Shown here one piece after another: positions 1 to 9,345 of a DNA stretch of 64,000 nt (positions are counted from its first letter, which is position 1; each line of letters begins with the position of its first letter). The stretch spans positions 1-64,000 of the forward strand of contig JAPPBX010000058.1 in NCBI GenBank assembly GCA_026702755.1, in the 5' to 3' direction. The position numbers and the translations under genes are program-made. The notes beneath the pieces were generated by a model. The model was not told the origin of the DNA. It made no database searches and saw only the letters and a program-made list of their open reading frames with translations. This stretch comes from Candidatus Poribacteria bacterium (lineage in GTDB: Bacteria; Poribacteria; WGA-4E; WGA-3G).

Positions 1-104
1 CCTGTGTATACCATTTTGCGTAGTCTTCACTACGGGGAACTATTTTATCAAACATTTTTTTAATTATGAGCCTCTGGGCATTGCTCCAAATGTAAAGCAA
101 AGAC

Positions 105-130
105 AAATTATGCCATTTAAGGCATAATTT
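105..130. terminator. Perfect 10-bp hairpin downstream of pgk
   Basis: Arms at 105-114 and 121-130 are exact reverse complements (AAATTATGCC / GGCATAATTT) around a 6-base loop. The hairpin lies about 90 bp beyond the pgk stop codon, so it is a plausible bidirectional terminator, although no strong T-run follows it. The rest of 1-219 shows nothing coding. Confidence 0.45.
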
Positions 131-219
131 CGTTTCGCAACGGTTTTCGGTTAATTCTAATTGCCTTTGTATTATGAAGGGTTTCCTAAATTTTAGGCAC
201 TTTACTGACTTTAGAACAC

Positions 220-1419
220 TCACTCCGTTTCTGAATCCGTTAAAGCAACGATACCGGGTAGCGATTTTCCTTCTAAAAACTCTAAGGAGGCACCGCCTCC
301 TGTTGAGATATGCGTCATCCGATCAGCGACACCGGCTTGTTGTATCGCTGCGACACAATCACCACCGCCGATAATACTCACCGACTCCGAATCGGCAATC
401 TGTTTCGCCACGGCGATCGTGCCTTGCGCGAACTTCTCGAACTCATAGACACCCAAGGGACCGTTCCACACCACAGTTTTGGCTGTTGCGATCTGTTCAC
501 CGAACGCTGCTACTGTTTCGGGACCGATGTCTAACCCCTGCCAGTCATCGGGGATATATCCTTTGTCTACAACCTTAGACTTCGTTTCAGGATCAAAAGC
601 TTTGCCCACAACGTGATCTATCGGCAGTAAGACAGTGTCTGAGAAGTCCTCCCTTTCGACCAACGATTTTGCAACGTCAAGTTTCTCGGTTTCAACAAGC
701 GAATTGCCGATACTGAACCCCATTGCTGATAAAAATGTATATGCCATACCGCCGCCGATGAGGAGTTTATCCACCTGTTCAAGGAGCGTTTCAATGAGTG
801 TAATTTTGTCAGATATTTTTGCACCACCGAGAATAGCGACATAAGGACGTGCAGGGTTTTCCAGGCTCGTACTTAGATAATAGATTTCGCGTGCCATCAA
901 GAATCCCGCGACACACGGATTCAGGTAGTGCGTCACGCCTTCAGTTGATGCGTGTGCCCGGTGTGCTGTCCCGAAGGCATCGTTGACATAGACATCCGCG
1001 AGCGAGGCAAGTTGCTCGGCAAATACCGCATCGTTCTCTGTTTCTTCAGTATAGAAGCGGACATTTTCAAGAAGCAGTACCTCCCCATTGCGCAAAGATT
1101 CCACAGCATTTTGGACCGACTTGCCGATGCAATCCTTGACGTGTGCGACGCGCGTGCCGAGCTTCCGACTGAGAGCTACGGCAATCGGTTCAGTCGAAAG
1201 CACCTCTCGGTCTGCTGACGAACCGACTTCGGGTCTCCCTAAATGTGTCACCAAGATGATTTTAGCATCGGCATTAATGAGGGCTAAGAGCGTCGGCAAA
1301 ACAGCAGTGATGCGGGTTTCATCGGTGATTTTCCCATCTTTCATCGGGACGTTGAAATCCACCCGCACTAGGACGCGTTTTTCGTTAACGTCTATGTCCT
1401 TTAATTCAAGTTTTTCCAT
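220..1419 (-). CDS. pgk: Phosphoglycerate kinase
   Basis: This enzyme transfers phosphate from 1,3-bisphosphoglycerate to ADP in cytosolic glycolysis. The 399-residue length is normal for bacterial PGK. Visible signatures are the N-terminal RVDFNVP substrate loop at residues 19-25, the GGAKISDK stretch mid-protein, and the C-terminal nucleotide-binding STGGGASLEFLEG. The start is an ATG. It lies 175 bp downstream of sucC on the same strand; no other glycolytic gene is adjacent, so there is no gap-pgk-tpi cluster here. Confidence 0.97.
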   Translation of the reverse strand: MEKLELKDIDVNEKRVLVRVDFNVPMKDGKITDETRITAVLPTLLALINADAKIILVTHLGRPEVGSSADREVLSTEPIAVALSRKLGTRVAHVKDCIGKSVQNAVESLRNGEVLLLENVRFYTEETENDAVFAEQLASLADVYVNDAFGTAHRAHASTEGVTHYLNPCVAGFLMAREIYYLSTSLENPARPYVAILGGAKISDKITLIETLLEQVDKLLIGGGMAYTFLSAMGFSIGNSLVETEKLDVAKSLVEREDFSDTVLLPIDHVVGKAFDPETKSKVVDKGYIPDDWQGLDIGPETVAAFGEQIATAKTVVWNGPLGVYEFEKFAQGTIAVAKQIADSESVSIIGGGDCVAAIQQAGVADRMTHISTGGGASLEFLEGKSLPGIVALTDSETE

Positions 1420-1594
1420 ATTTTTTTCAAGTTATTCGTTATCCGTTGTCAGTAACCGTCGGCAGCGGATGGTGTTCTCGCACGGACCTAATCCGTTGAC
1501 ACCACCTATTGATAATCGGAAACTGAAAACCCTTTACCTGTCCAAAACCGGTTTCCTATCAATTCGGACGGTTAGGTTGCCCATTATGTTATTT

Positions 1595-2779
1595 TTATGC
1601 AGGGTTTGCTGCTGTTACTGCCAGTTGTGCCGCTTCAGAGAGTCCTTCTGCTTGTTGAACGTTCAGGTCCGATTCGGCAATAATCTGTTTTCCGAGTTCT
1701 ACGTTTGTCCCTTCTAACCGGACGACGAGCGGAACGTTGAGTTCAACCTGTTTCGCCGCTTCAACGATACCGTTCGCGATTGTATCACATTTCATGATAC
1801 CACCGAAGATGTTAACGAGAACAGCCTTTACGCTTTCGTCTGCAAGAATAAGACGGAAAGCGTGCGCCACTGCCTCAACAGATGCCCCACCCCCGACATC
1901 GAGGAAGTTTGCCGGTTCGCCACCGTTCTGTTTGATAATATCCATCGTTGCCATTGCTAATCCGGCACCGTTCACCATACACCCAATATCGCCATCAAGA
2001 CGGATGTAACTCAAACCAGATTCGCTCGCTTCCAGTTCACTCGAGTCTTCTTCGTGGGGGTCTCGCATCTCAGCAATGTCAGGATGTCGCCAGAGTGAAT
2101 TGTCGTCAAGATTGACCTTGGAATCGAGTGCGACGATCTCTAATTCGTCATCTTTTGATATAATCGCCAACGGGTTAATCTCTACGAGTGAACAGTCGCA
2201 GTTAGTGAATGCATCATAAAGCGATAAAATTAGTGCTGTGGCGTTTGGAATAATTGGGTGATAGGTCGAGTTAGCAATCAGTTTGTATGTGAACTTTCGC
2301 GCTTGAAATTCCGTTAAACCGAAAGCAGGGTCAATTTGTGTTCTAATGATTTTTTCGGGGGTTTGCGCTGCGACTTCCTCAATATTGACTCCCCCCTCTT
2401 CGCTGCCGATTAAGGTGAGCTGTGAGGTTTCACGGTCAAGCAATATAGCGAGGTAGTATTCTTTCTCTATTTTTACGGCTTCGGCGACAAGGACTTTACG
2501 GACCTGTTTCCCTTCGGGACCGGTCTGTGGTGTTACGAGCTGCATGCCGAGAAGAATTCCGGCGTGTTGTTTGACTTCTGCAGTGGAGTTTGCAACTTTG
2601 ATGCCGCCGCCTTTCCCGCGTCCACCCGCATGGATTTGTGCCTTGACAACGTATCTCTCACAATTGAGTTCCTGCGCGATGGCTTCCGCCTCCTCCGGTG
2701 TTTCGGCAACCTCACCGGGCAGCGTATTAACCCCGTAGGATTCGAGAATTTGTTTGGCTTGGTATTCGTGGATATTCAT
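1595..2779 (-). CDS. sucC: Succinate-CoA ligase, beta subunit
   Basis: SucC is the nucleotide-binding ATP-grasp subunit of TCA-cycle succinyl-CoA synthetase. The protein starts [12 protein letters not shown], the family hallmark, contains the glycine-rich [14 protein letters not shown]-grasp loop near residues 51-61, and ends with the CoA-ligase segment containing [11 protein letters not shown]. The length of 394 residues is typical. The alpha-subunit gene sucD, which normally follows sucC directly, is absent; pgk comes next. A good sigma70-type promoter lies upstream at 2869-2897, implying an mRNA leader of about 80 nt. Confidence 0.96.
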   Translation of the reverse strand: MNIHEYQAKQILESYGVNTLPGEVAETPEEAEAIAQELNCERYVVKAQIHAGGRGKGGGIKVANSTAEVKQHAGILLGMQLVTPQTGPEGKQVRKVLVAEAVKIEKEYYLAILLDRETSQLTLIGSEEGGVNIEEVAAQTPEKIIRTQIDPAFGLTEFQARKFTYKLIANSTYHPIIPNATALILSLYDAFTNCDCSLVEINPLAIISKDDELEIVALDSKVNLDDNSLWRHPDIAEMRDPHEEDSSELEASESGLSYIRLDGDIGCMVNGAGLAMATMDIIKQNGGEPANFLDVGGGASVEAVAHAFRLILADESVKAVLVNIFGGIMKCDTIANGIVEAAKQVELNVPLVVRLEGTNVELGKQIIAESDLNVQQAEGLSEAAQLAVTAANPA

Positions 2780-2868
2780 GTTTTCTGTTTGATTCTTTGG
2801 TAAGACTCCTTCAGCACTGGTAAGAGCGGATGTATTTCGTCAGTATGTCTTGAATTAATATATCAAGA

Positions 2869-2897
2869 ATTATACTATATTTGGGAGAAAATTGCAA
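2869..2897 (-). promoter_or_regulatory. Sigma70-like promoter of sucC
   Basis: On the minus strand TTGCAA (2897-2892) is separated by 17 bases from TATAAT (2874-2869). Transcription would start near 2862, about 80 nt before the sucC ATG. Confidence 0.6.
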
Positions 2898-3019
2898 GTT
2901 TTTCAGGTTCGCTGACCTTGCCTCTAAAGCCTATTTGGACCGCATGCGAAAATTTTACTATCCCTTTTAATCTTGCGGGACTCTATATAAACAACCTGAT
3001 TTCACTGGAGGTGGAAACC

Positions 3020-3325
3020 ATGTTTATGCAGAAATTTAAAACAGGTTTTCGGTTGCTCGGGACTTTTCTTCTGAGGTTCCTACTCGGAATCATGGCTGCT
3101 TACTTATGGATCGCGGGTCTGGCTTTTATGGGTCGTATTACAGTAGGGCGACTCGCTGAACGCTATATGGATGGCCGCTATGACGAACTGAGGGATACGG
3201 TGTTTGACCTTATGTATCCTGTCGGGTGGTATGGTGCTTGGGTGTTGGTGGGTGTAGCCATTATCTGGGGGTTTTCGCAAGGCAGGTTAGATATCCGGAG
3301 GTGGCTAAGGAGGCGGCATGCTTAA
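3020..3325 (+). CDS. Small two-helix membrane protein, unknown function
   Basis: The predicted protein has 101 residues. The ATG at 3020 was chosen because GGAGGTGG lies just upstream; the frame is open for 34 codons before it without a better start. Two hydrophobic segments, roughly residues 10-38 and 68-85, are separated by a charged loop, and the C-terminus is very basic (RRWLRRRHA). It probably sits in the inner membrane with its basic tail in the cytoplasm. The family is not recognised. The next gene on the same strand begins about 80 bp later. Confidence 0.7.
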   Translation: MFMQKFKTGFRLLGTFLLRFLLGIMAAYLWIAGLAFMGRITVGRLAERYMDGRYDELRDTVFDLMYPVGWYGAWVLVGVAIIWGFSQGRLDIRRWLRRRHA

Positions 3326-3402
3326 GAAGTAATGTCGTTTTCACAGACAGACATCCGACGTATATATTTCATCAATAGTGAATCAACAGAAGGAGAAGTA
3401 TC

Positions 3403-3795
3403 ATGAGAACTATTCAATTTTGGCAGAAATTCGTGCAGATTTTTCGGTTACATTGGGAATATCATTGGTCATATCACCATCCGAAAACCAGTCAGCACGT
3501 GCAAACAATGCAGAAAGTAGAGTGTTTTCGGGATAAAGCACGTTTTCGCGTTAATGGGAGTGATGACCCCTTTCATGAGTTCCTCGTTTTTCGTCCAAAA
3601 GGGAGTGAGGAAAACACAGGTTTCTTATTTTTAGTCGATGAAGAGGCTAACGCCTACGCAGATGTACCGAAAGGCTGGCAGATAATTGACTTATACGGCA
3701 CCGAAGCACTTGGTGATGTTGTCGGCCTCTTGGATGGTAAACGCTATTTGTTTGAAGGCGGATCTAACAAGCTGCTCGCTGTAGCAGAAGAATGA
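3403..3795 (+). CDS. Hypothetical protein, 130 aa
   Basis: The ATG is preceded by AGAAGGAGAAG, a strong ribosome binding site. The protein begins with an aromatic-, His- and basic-rich stretch (WEYHWSYHHPK, near residues 18-28) followed by a mixed alpha/beta soluble part. No signal peptide or clear membrane helix is seen, and the family is not recognised. It may be co-transcribed with the small membrane protein upstream. Confidence 0.65.
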   Translation: MRTIQFWQKFVQIFRLHWEYHWSYHHPKTSQHVQTMQKVECFRDKARFRVNGSDDPFHEFLVFRPKGSEENTGFLFLVDEEANAYADVPKGWQIIDLYGTEALGDVVGLLDGKRYLFEGGSNKLLAVAEE

Positions 3796-3810
3796 GATTT
3801 GCCTGTTAGA

Positions 3811-3840
3811 ACAAACAACTTAGAGGTTGTTTTGTTTGTA
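3811..3840 (+). terminator. Possible intrinsic terminator
   Basis: AACAAC (3814-3819) and GTTGTT (3826-3831) form a short stem, and a T-rich tract follows. It sits between two convergent genes. The stem is short and A/T-rich, so confidence is modest. Confidence 0.4.
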
Positions 3841-3928
3841 TCTTCAATCTTCGGTGGATGCGTTTCGTGAGCAGGCATACCTATAGAAACAGACTGCTCT
3901 GGTTCCAACTGTGTTGTTCCTCAAGATG

Positions 3929-5047
3929 TTAAGCAGTGTCATCTGGTAAATATTCCTGTTCGAGTCCGTTCACTATCGGTTTGAATGTGTCTATGATGCA
4001 ATAGTGATAAATTGGGTTGACAATTTCACACATACCGTCAGCACCTTCAACAATAACACCATAAGTAGCAAGTTCGTTGATAATGTCACTGTCCAAGTTG
4101 AAATCCACGCCTTCATCATAAGAGGCGATTTTCATGAGGAGTGCCTCAAACCGGCGATCCCTACGGATATTGGTTATCAGGTGATCAATATTCGTGTGTC
4201 CTTCGCGAAGGAGTTGGATATGTGCTTCTGAAAAATGTGTCATCGTAATCGGTTCGCTTTTCGGGATGTCTAATTCCTCGGTAAGAATTTGCGCGAAACG
4301 ATTGACCAGCACAGGCTGACCGGCAGTCTGTTTGTGGATGGCTTCAATGGTTTCAGGTGCGAAGGGTTGTCCGACTTCGTCGGTATATTGTGAAAAGAGT
4401 TCTTGTACCTGTTCAATTGTGAAATTAGGTAATTTGAATTCGTCTTGTATATTAAAGGGAGAGATGGAGCGATCGTAGTTGAGTTGTGTGATGTTCTTGA
4501 CCCCGACGATGCCGACGCTGTGCGGACACCGAGTCTTCCGAGAAAGGTAAATTTGACGCAGCGAATGCAGGAACCCTCTAATAGCATCCCGTGGAATACT
4601 GTCAAACTCGTCAATAATCACGACAAACCGCTGATTTTCCAGCAGCCCTCCAAGATCTTCAAAAAACTCCCGCATCGAAATAGGTTCAGTTATCTGCGCG
4701 TTCGCCAAAAATCCATTGAGCGCATCAGAAGGACTCTTCCCGCGTTTCTGGAAGACACTCTTAATTTCTTTACACATTTCTTTGCAGAGAGACCTATAAA
4801 AAGCATCGGCATCGCTGTCTACGTACCCTTCAAAATTAAGCTGTATTGGGAAATAGGTGCTACCTTCAGTTTCAAGTGCGTCGAGGGCATTTTGGAAGAA
4901 TGTTGTCTTGCCTGTCTGACGCGGCGCAAAGAGGACGATATATCTGCCTTTTTTTATGCGATCCATAAAATCCGCAAGCTCATCTGTGCGTGCGACAACG
5001 TAGTTATCCTCAACATAGACAGGACCGCGGGTCTCAAACCATCTCAT
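3929..5047 (-). CDS. AAA-like P-loop ATPase
   Basis: The 372-residue protein has a Walker A motif APRQTGKTT (residues 41-49) and a Walker B motif VVIIDEFD (142-149). Its layout resembles the AAA-like ATPases (AAA_35 type) common in cyanobacteria, Chloroflexi and Poribacteria, where an N-terminal ATPase module is followed by a helical/winged-helix region. The segment with KQTAGQPVLVNRF resembles the sensor-2 region of STAND/AAA_14-like ATPases. Substrate and partner are unknown. It lies 56 bp after folK; an extended -10 promoter (TGATATAAT, around 5078-5086) lies just upstream, so it may be independently expressed. Confidence 0.8.
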   Translation of the reverse strand: MRWFETRGPVYVEDNYVVARTDELADFMDRIKKGRYIVLFAPRQTGKTTFFQNALDALETEGSTYFPIQLNFEGYVDSDADAFYRSLCKEMCKEIKSVFQKRGKSPSDALNGFLANAQITEPISMREFFEDLGGLLENQRFVVIIDEFDSIPRDAIRGFLHSLRQIYLSRKTRCPHSVGIVGVKNITQLNYDRSISPFNIQDEFKLPNFTIEQVQELFSQYTDEVGQPFAPETIEAIHKQTAGQPVLVNRFAQILTEELDIPKSEPITMTHFSEAHIQLLREGHTNIDHLITNIRRDRRFEALLMKIASYDEGVDFNLDSDIINELATYGVIVEGADGMCEIVNPIYHYCIIDTFKPIVNGLEQEYLPDDTA

Positions 5048-5103
5048 CTTTCTATTCTCCTTTAAGTGGCTGTGGAAATTATATCAGATTGTGGTGCGGA
5101 AGT

Positions 5104-5619
5104 CTATAAGAAACAGGTTTGAGACAACCTTATGGATTCTGATTTAGATATGGATTTATCATCGTCAAGGTGTTCAAACAAGGTTTGAACAGTTTCTTGA
5201 AAAACTGGGTGCACGACATCCGGGGCGATTTCTGCCAAAGGGACCAGTACGAAACCGCGGAGATGCATCTCCGGGTGCGGAATGACAAGTTTCTCAGTCT
5301 GGAGACACAAATCTCCATAGATGAGTATATCCAAGTCGATTTCTCTTGGACCCCAGCGGATACGGTGTTGTCTACCAACTTCAGTTTCGATGTCTTTTAA
5401 GGTGTGTAGCAAGGAAAGGGGAGAAAGGGAGGTCTGGATGGCAGCAACACCGTTCAGGAACTCTGCTTGCGCTTCATAACCGACGGGGGCTGTTTTGTAA
5501 ACGGAGGAAATTTTTTGTAAGGTGATTCCCTCCGTTTTTGATAAAGCATGAATGGCGTTCTGGATATGCGCCAGTCGGTCGCTGATGTTGCTTCCGAAGC
5601 CGATGTATGCTAAGGGCAT
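5104..5619 (-). CDS. folK: 2-amino-4-hydroxy-6-hydroxymethyldihydropteridine pyrophosphokinase (HPPK)
   Basis: HPPK pyrophosphorylates 6-hydroxymethyl-dihydropterin in folate synthesis. Recognisable features are the N-terminal [11 protein letters not shown], the [17 protein letters not shown] block and the signature [16 protein letters not shown], followed by [20 protein letters not shown]. The ATG at 5619 gives 171 residues and places the conserved YIGFGSN at the N-terminus. An upstream TTG is possible but adds ten unrelated residues. It starts 36 bp after the fabF stop, so co-transcription with the fatty-acid genes is likely. folP and folB are not nearby. Confidence 0.93.
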   Translation of the reverse strand: MPLAYIGFGSNISDRLAHIQNAIHALSKTEGITLQKISSVYKTAPVGYEAQAEFLNGVAAIQTSLSPLSLLHTLKDIETEVGRQHRIRWGPREIDLDILIYGDLCLQTEKLVIPHPEMHLRGFVLVPLAEIAPDVVHPVFQETVQTLFEHLDDDKSISKSESIRLSQTCFL

Positions 5620-5655
5620 AGCGTTTCCGACACACCTCCAGATGAACAAAGAATA

Positions 5656-6894
5656 TTAACCTGAGAATTTACGGATGGCGATTGAGGTGTTGTGACCACC
5701 GAAACCGAAGGCGTTGGAGAGCGCAACTTCAACGTTCGCGTCACGGCTTTCATTTGGGACGTAGTCCAGGTCACAATCTTCGTCCGGCATATCGTAGTTG
5801 ATAGTTGGTGGTAGGAAACCTTTCTCCATCGCACCCAAGCAAGCGATGAGTTCCACAGCCCCTGCAGCACCGAGTAGATGACCCACCATTGATTTGGTAG
5901 AACTAACGGGAATTTTATATGCTTGTTCGCCGAACAGGGTTTTGATGGCGTTTGTTTCAGCGACATCACCAATCGGTGTAGAAGTGCCGTGAGCATTGAT
6001 ATAATCGACGGCATCTAATGATAATTCAGCATCTTGGAGTGCGAATTCCATCGCTTTCGCCGCGCCTTCACCGTTTTCAGGTGGACTTACCATATCGTGG
6101 GCATCTGAGGTCATTCCGTAGCCGATTATTTCCGCATAGATATAAGCACCGCGTTTTTGGGCATGCGATAGCGATTCAAGGATTAATACACCCGCGCCAT
6201 CACCCATAACAAAGCCGTCCCTGTCCTTCGTAAACGGCCGCGAGGCGCGTTCAGGTTCATCGTTACGCTCTGACATGGCACGCATCGAACAGAATCCGGC
6301 AAAAGCTAAGGGGGTAATCGCTGATTCTGTGCCGCCAGTAAACATCATATCTGCTTCACCGCGCTGAATCATACGGAACGAATCACCCATGGAATGATTC
6401 GCACTTGCACATGCAGTGACAGATGTAGCATTAGGACCTTTGAGATTAAAGTGGATTGATATCTGTCCTGCTGCCATGTTGATAATCATGTACGGTACAA
6501 GGAATGGACTCACGCGTTTGGCACCCTTTTCGGCAAGGATTTTTGCGTTGTCTTCAAGGACACCGATGCCTCCGATCCCAGAGCCGATTTGCACACCGGC
6601 ACGATAAGGATCAACTTTATCAAGGTCCAAACCCGCATCCTCGTGCGCCATGATTGCAGCAGCAAGCGCGTACTGAATAAACAGCGGTAGCCTGGACGCG
6701 GCGCGGCGATCCATGTACTGTTCCGCCTGAAAATCCTTTACTTCTCCGGCGATTTGGGTGCGATGCTCAGAGGCATCAAAATAGGTTAAAGGTCCGATTC
6801 CGTTTTTACCGCTGGCAAGCGCATCCCAATATTCTTCTTTCGTGTTGCCAATAGCATTGACGACACCGATTCCTGTAATAACTACACGCTCCAC
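5656..6894 (-). CDS. fabF: Beta-ketoacyl-ACP synthase II
   Basis: FabF condenses malonyl-ACP with acyl-ACP in type II fatty-acid elongation. The KAS catalytic triad is visible: Cys162 (TACASANHS), His302 ([11 protein letters not shown]) and His339 ([10 protein letters not shown]). The length of 412 residues is typical. It starts with GTG, preceded by an AAAGGA site. acpP lies upstream with a gap of 179 bp filled by 7-bp-periodic inverted repeats. Confidence 0.97.
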   Translation of the reverse strand: MERVVITGIGVVNAIGNTKEEYWDALASGKNGIGPLTYFDASEHRTQIAGEVKDFQAEQYMDRRAASRLPLFIQYALAAAIMAHEDAGLDLDKVDPYRAGVQIGSGIGGIGVLEDNAKILAEKGAKRVSPFLVPYMIINMAAGQISIHFNLKGPNATSVTACASANHSMGDSFRMIQRGEADMMFTGGTESAITPLAFAGFCSMRAMSERNDEPERASRPFTKDRDGFVMGDGAGVLILESLSHAQKRGAYIYAEIIGYGMTSDAHDMVSPPENGEGAAKAMEFALQDAELSLDAVDYINAHGTSTPIGDVAETNAIKTLFGEQAYKIPVSSTKSMVGHLLGAAGAVELIACLGAMEKGFLPPTINYDMPDEDCDLDYVPNESRDANVEVALSNAFGFGGHNTSIAIRKFSG

Positions 6895-6916
6895 GAGACC
6901 GATCCTTTTTTTAAGG

Positions 6917-7068
6917 GTTATCAGTTATCAGTTATCAGTCATCGGTCAGAGGTTTCTCTGTAACAATCTATCCCACTTTGGAGTATTCCAGGGTAGGGTG
7001 AATTGTTAGGTCAAAGTCTCTTAACTGAAAACTGACAACTCGTAACTGACAACTGATAACTGATAACT
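6917..7068. repeat. Heptad-periodic inverted repeat in the acpP-fabF gap
   Basis: The left arm is a run of GTTATCA-type 7-mers (6917-6955); the right arm is a run of AACTGAT-type 7-mers (7021-7068). The arms are mutually complementary and enclose about 65 bp. The same design recurs at several other intergenic sites in the window. Confidence 0.7.
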
Positions 7069-7073
7069 AAAAT

Positions 7074-7307
7074 CTACACATGTTCGTCCAGGTAACTCAA
7101 GGCATCTTGGACAGTCTGAATTTTTTCAGCATCGCTGTCAGGGATTTCGATATCGAATTCCTCTTCAAGTGCCATAACTAACTCAACGGTATCAAGCGAA
7201 TCAGCCCCCAGGTCTTCCATGAAAGAGGAATCTGGAGTGACGTTATCTTCATCAACACCGAGTTGTTTCGCAATAATTTCGATAAGGCGTTCTTGGTTTG
7301 TTGCCAT
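7074..7307 (-). CDS. acpP: Acyl carrier protein
   Basis: The 77-residue acidic protein carries the growing acyl chain. Ser37 in [10 protein letters not shown] is the 4'-phosphopantetheine attachment site. It begins with an ATG and is flanked on both sides by heptad repeats within the fab cluster, in the standard fabG-acpP-fabF order. Confidence 0.97.
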   Translation of the reverse strand: MATNQERLIEIIAKQLGVDEDNVTPDSSFMEDLGADSLDTVELVMALEEEFDIEIPDSDAEKIQTVQDALSYLDEHV

Positions 7308-7335
7308 AAGCGTTTCTCTTATCTCCTATGAAATG

Positions 7336-7418
7336 GTTGTCAGTTATCGGTTATCAGTTAAGGGGTGGATCTGTTGAAGTAGGGTACTCTTTAACTGATA
7401 ATTGACCATTGACAACTA
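7336..7418. repeat. Heptad-periodic inverted repeat in the fabG-acpP gap
   Basis: The left arm is GTTGTCA/GTTATCG/GTTATCA followed by GTTAAG; the right arm is CTTTAACTGATAATTGACC. It has the same architecture as the repeat at 6917-7068, with a shorter centre. Confidence 0.65.
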
Positions 7419-7441
7419 TTAAAGTCGACTACTATTTTGAA

Positions 7442-8218
7442 TTACATCACCATGCCCCCGTCGACCTGAAGTATTTGACCGGTGATATAGCGTGCAGCAT
7501 CTGAAGCCAAAAAACAGGCAGCGTCCGCTACATCTTCTGGATGTCCAAACTCCCGTAGTGGGATTAGTCCAAGCAGTTGTTTCTGATTATCTTCCGAGAT
7601 TTGTGCCGTCATGTCTGTTGTGATGAAACCCGGGGCGATAGCGTTTACGGTAATACCGCGAGCACCAACTTCTTTCGCTGTTGCCTTTGTAAATCCGATG
7701 ATACCAGCTTTCGCCGCAGCATAATTCGCTTGTCCTGCGTTTCCCGTCAATCCAACAACTGACGAGATGTTGATAATGCGCCCACTTTTCTGGCGTATCA
7801 TAGGGCGAAGGACTGCGCGCGTACAGTACATTGTGCCAGTCAGATTCGTCTGTAACACTGCATCCCAATCTTCATCTTTGAGCCGCATGAGCAGCGTATC
7901 GCGGGTGATACCCGCATTGTTCACGAGAATGTCAATTTGTGAAAACTGTGCAATTGTTTTTTCAATAAGTTCTTCAACATCTGCCTTTTGGGAGATGTCG
8001 GCAGCCATTGAGAGTGTGGTGTAGCCTTTCTTCTGCAGCGTTTCAGCAATTTGTGTGACCGCCTCAGCAGAACGTGAGCAGAGAACGACGTTCGCACCGG
8101 CTTCACAGAGTCTCTGTGCAATCGCCGCGCCGATACCTCGCGACGCGCCTGTAACGATAGCCGTTTTGCCGCTGAGTAAATCTTCTCTAAAGGCACTCCG
8201 CTCGGTTGTCGCGTCCAT
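7442..8218 (-). CDS. fabG: 3-oxoacyl-ACP reductase
   Basis: An SDR-fold NADPH-dependent reductase of fatty-acid elongation. The cofactor loop TGASRGIG is at residues 23-30, NNAG at 100-103, and the Ser153, Tyr166 and Lys170 triad is present (ISSVVG, YAAAK). It ends in the usual GQILQVDGGMVM. The N-terminus has about 14 extra residues before the first strand. It begins 5 bp after the fabD stop, so the two are co-translated from one message. Confidence 0.96.
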   Translation of the reverse strand: MDATTERSAFREDLLSGKTAIVTGASRGIGAAIAQRLCEAGANVVLCSRSAEAVTQIAETLQKKGYTTLSMAADISQKADVEELIEKTIAQFSQIDILVNNAGITRDTLLMRLKDEDWDAVLQTNLTGTMYCTRAVLRPMIRQKSGRIINISSVVGLTGNAGQANYAAAKAGIIGFTKATAKEVGARGITVNAIAPGFITTDMTAQISEDNQKQLLGLIPLREFGHPEDVADAACFLASDAARYITGQILQVDGGMVM

Positions 8219-8223
8219 TATGT

Positions 8224-9189
8224 TTATCCACCATTTCCATATTTATCTGTTACGAGAGATAGCGTCTTAACATCTTCAACATTCACTGTGCTACTTTCGG
8301 GAAGTGTTCGTTTTACCAAGCCAGATAGAACCTTCCCGGGACCCACCTCTACAAAATGTGTGATACCGGTTTCCTCAATAGTATACAGTGTCTTTTCCCA
8401 CTGGACGGGTTGTGTTATCTGCTGAAATAAGAGATGTTTAATATTGTCTATGTCTGTTGCAAGTTTGCCCGTCACATTCATCACGATATCCACTTGTGGC
8501 GGATGCAATGTCACCGAGTCAAGCACAGATTGAAACTTTTGTTGTGCAGGTGCCATCAGTGGCGAGTGAAACGCACCACTCACTGGCAAGGGACGACACC
8601 TTCTCTCTCCAATTTCGGCTTTAGCGAGCTCAACGATGTGATTGACTGCCGGGACTTCTCCAGAGATTACCAATTGCCCAGGACAGTTGTAATTGGCAAT
8701 GTTCACAGTCCTTTCAGTGCTATCACAGAGTTGCTGCAATTGCTCCGTTTCCATTCCGAGGATTGCCGCCATTGTGCCTTGTTGTGTTTCACCTGCTTCC
8801 GCCATAAGACTCGCACGTGCGTGCACTAAGCGCAATGCATCTGAGAACGCAAGTACACCTGCCGCCACAAGTGCGGAATACTCACCTAAACTATGTCCGG
8901 CAACCACGTTGGGGACAACATCCTGTTCGTTTAAGGCTCGCAATGTGGCTACACTACAGGTTAAGATCGCAAGTTGTGTATTTTCCGTCTGCTTTAGTGT
9001 TTCTTCCGGTCCCTCAAAACAGAGTTGACTCAAGGTGTGTCCATCTTGCTTAGGTAGACTACGCCAAAAGGTGTCGGCTTCCTGAAAAACAGCCTCGACA
9101 ATCGGAGAGGTTTTCGCTAACTCTGCCCCCATGCCTACCTGCTGTGAACCCTGTCCTGGAAAAATAAATGCCAAACGGTTATCAGTCAT
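8224..9189 (-). CDS. fabD: Malonyl-CoA:ACP transacylase
   Basis: FabD loads malonyl groups onto ACP. It shows FPGQGSQQVGMG at residues 10-21, the nucleophile Ser100 in GHSLGEYSALVAAG, and His208 in GAFHSPLM. The length of 321 residues is slightly above average. It lies between fabH and fabG on one strand. Confidence 0.96.
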   Translation of the reverse strand: MTDNRLAFIFPGQGSQQVGMGAELAKTSPIVEAVFQEADTFWRSLPKQDGHTLSQLCFEGPEETLKQTENTQLAILTCSVATLRALNEQDVVPNVVAGHSLGEYSALVAAGVLAFSDALRLVHARASLMAEAGETQQGTMAAILGMETEQLQQLCDSTERTVNIANYNCPGQLVISGEVPAVNHIVELAKAEIGERRCRPLPVSGAFHSPLMAPAQQKFQSVLDSVTLHPPQVDIVMNVTGKLATDIDNIKHLLFQQITQPVQWEKTLYTIEETGITHFVEVGPGKVLSGLVKRTLPESSTVNVEDVKTLSLVTDKYGNGG

Positions 9190-9249
9190 CAGTTTTAATC
9201 ATCAACTCGTGCCTTAACAAAAGTATCTGTAGACGAGTTGATGTTTAAA

Positions 9250-9345
9250 GTTATCAGAGTTAAGAGTTATCAGTTGTCACGGGTCGGTAGAAGAGTGGTT
9301 TGATCGGATGAGAATCCTCTTTCACTGACTACCGCAGACTGAAAA
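9250..9345. repeat. Degenerate heptad inverted repeat in the fabH-fabD gap
   Basis: GTTATCAGAGTTAAGAG with GTTATCAGTTGTCA faces ACTGACTACCGCAGACTGAAAAC across about 50 bp. It is a weaker member of the intergenic heptad family. Confidence 0.5.

Noticed and set aside
1088-1717. 209-residue plus-strand ORF over pgk and sucC ends
   Set aside because: Antisense to two well-supported genes and of biased composition.
5620-5649. TTG start giving ten extra residues on folK
   Set aside because: The extra residues are not family-like; the ATG at 5619 places YIGFGSN at the N-terminus.
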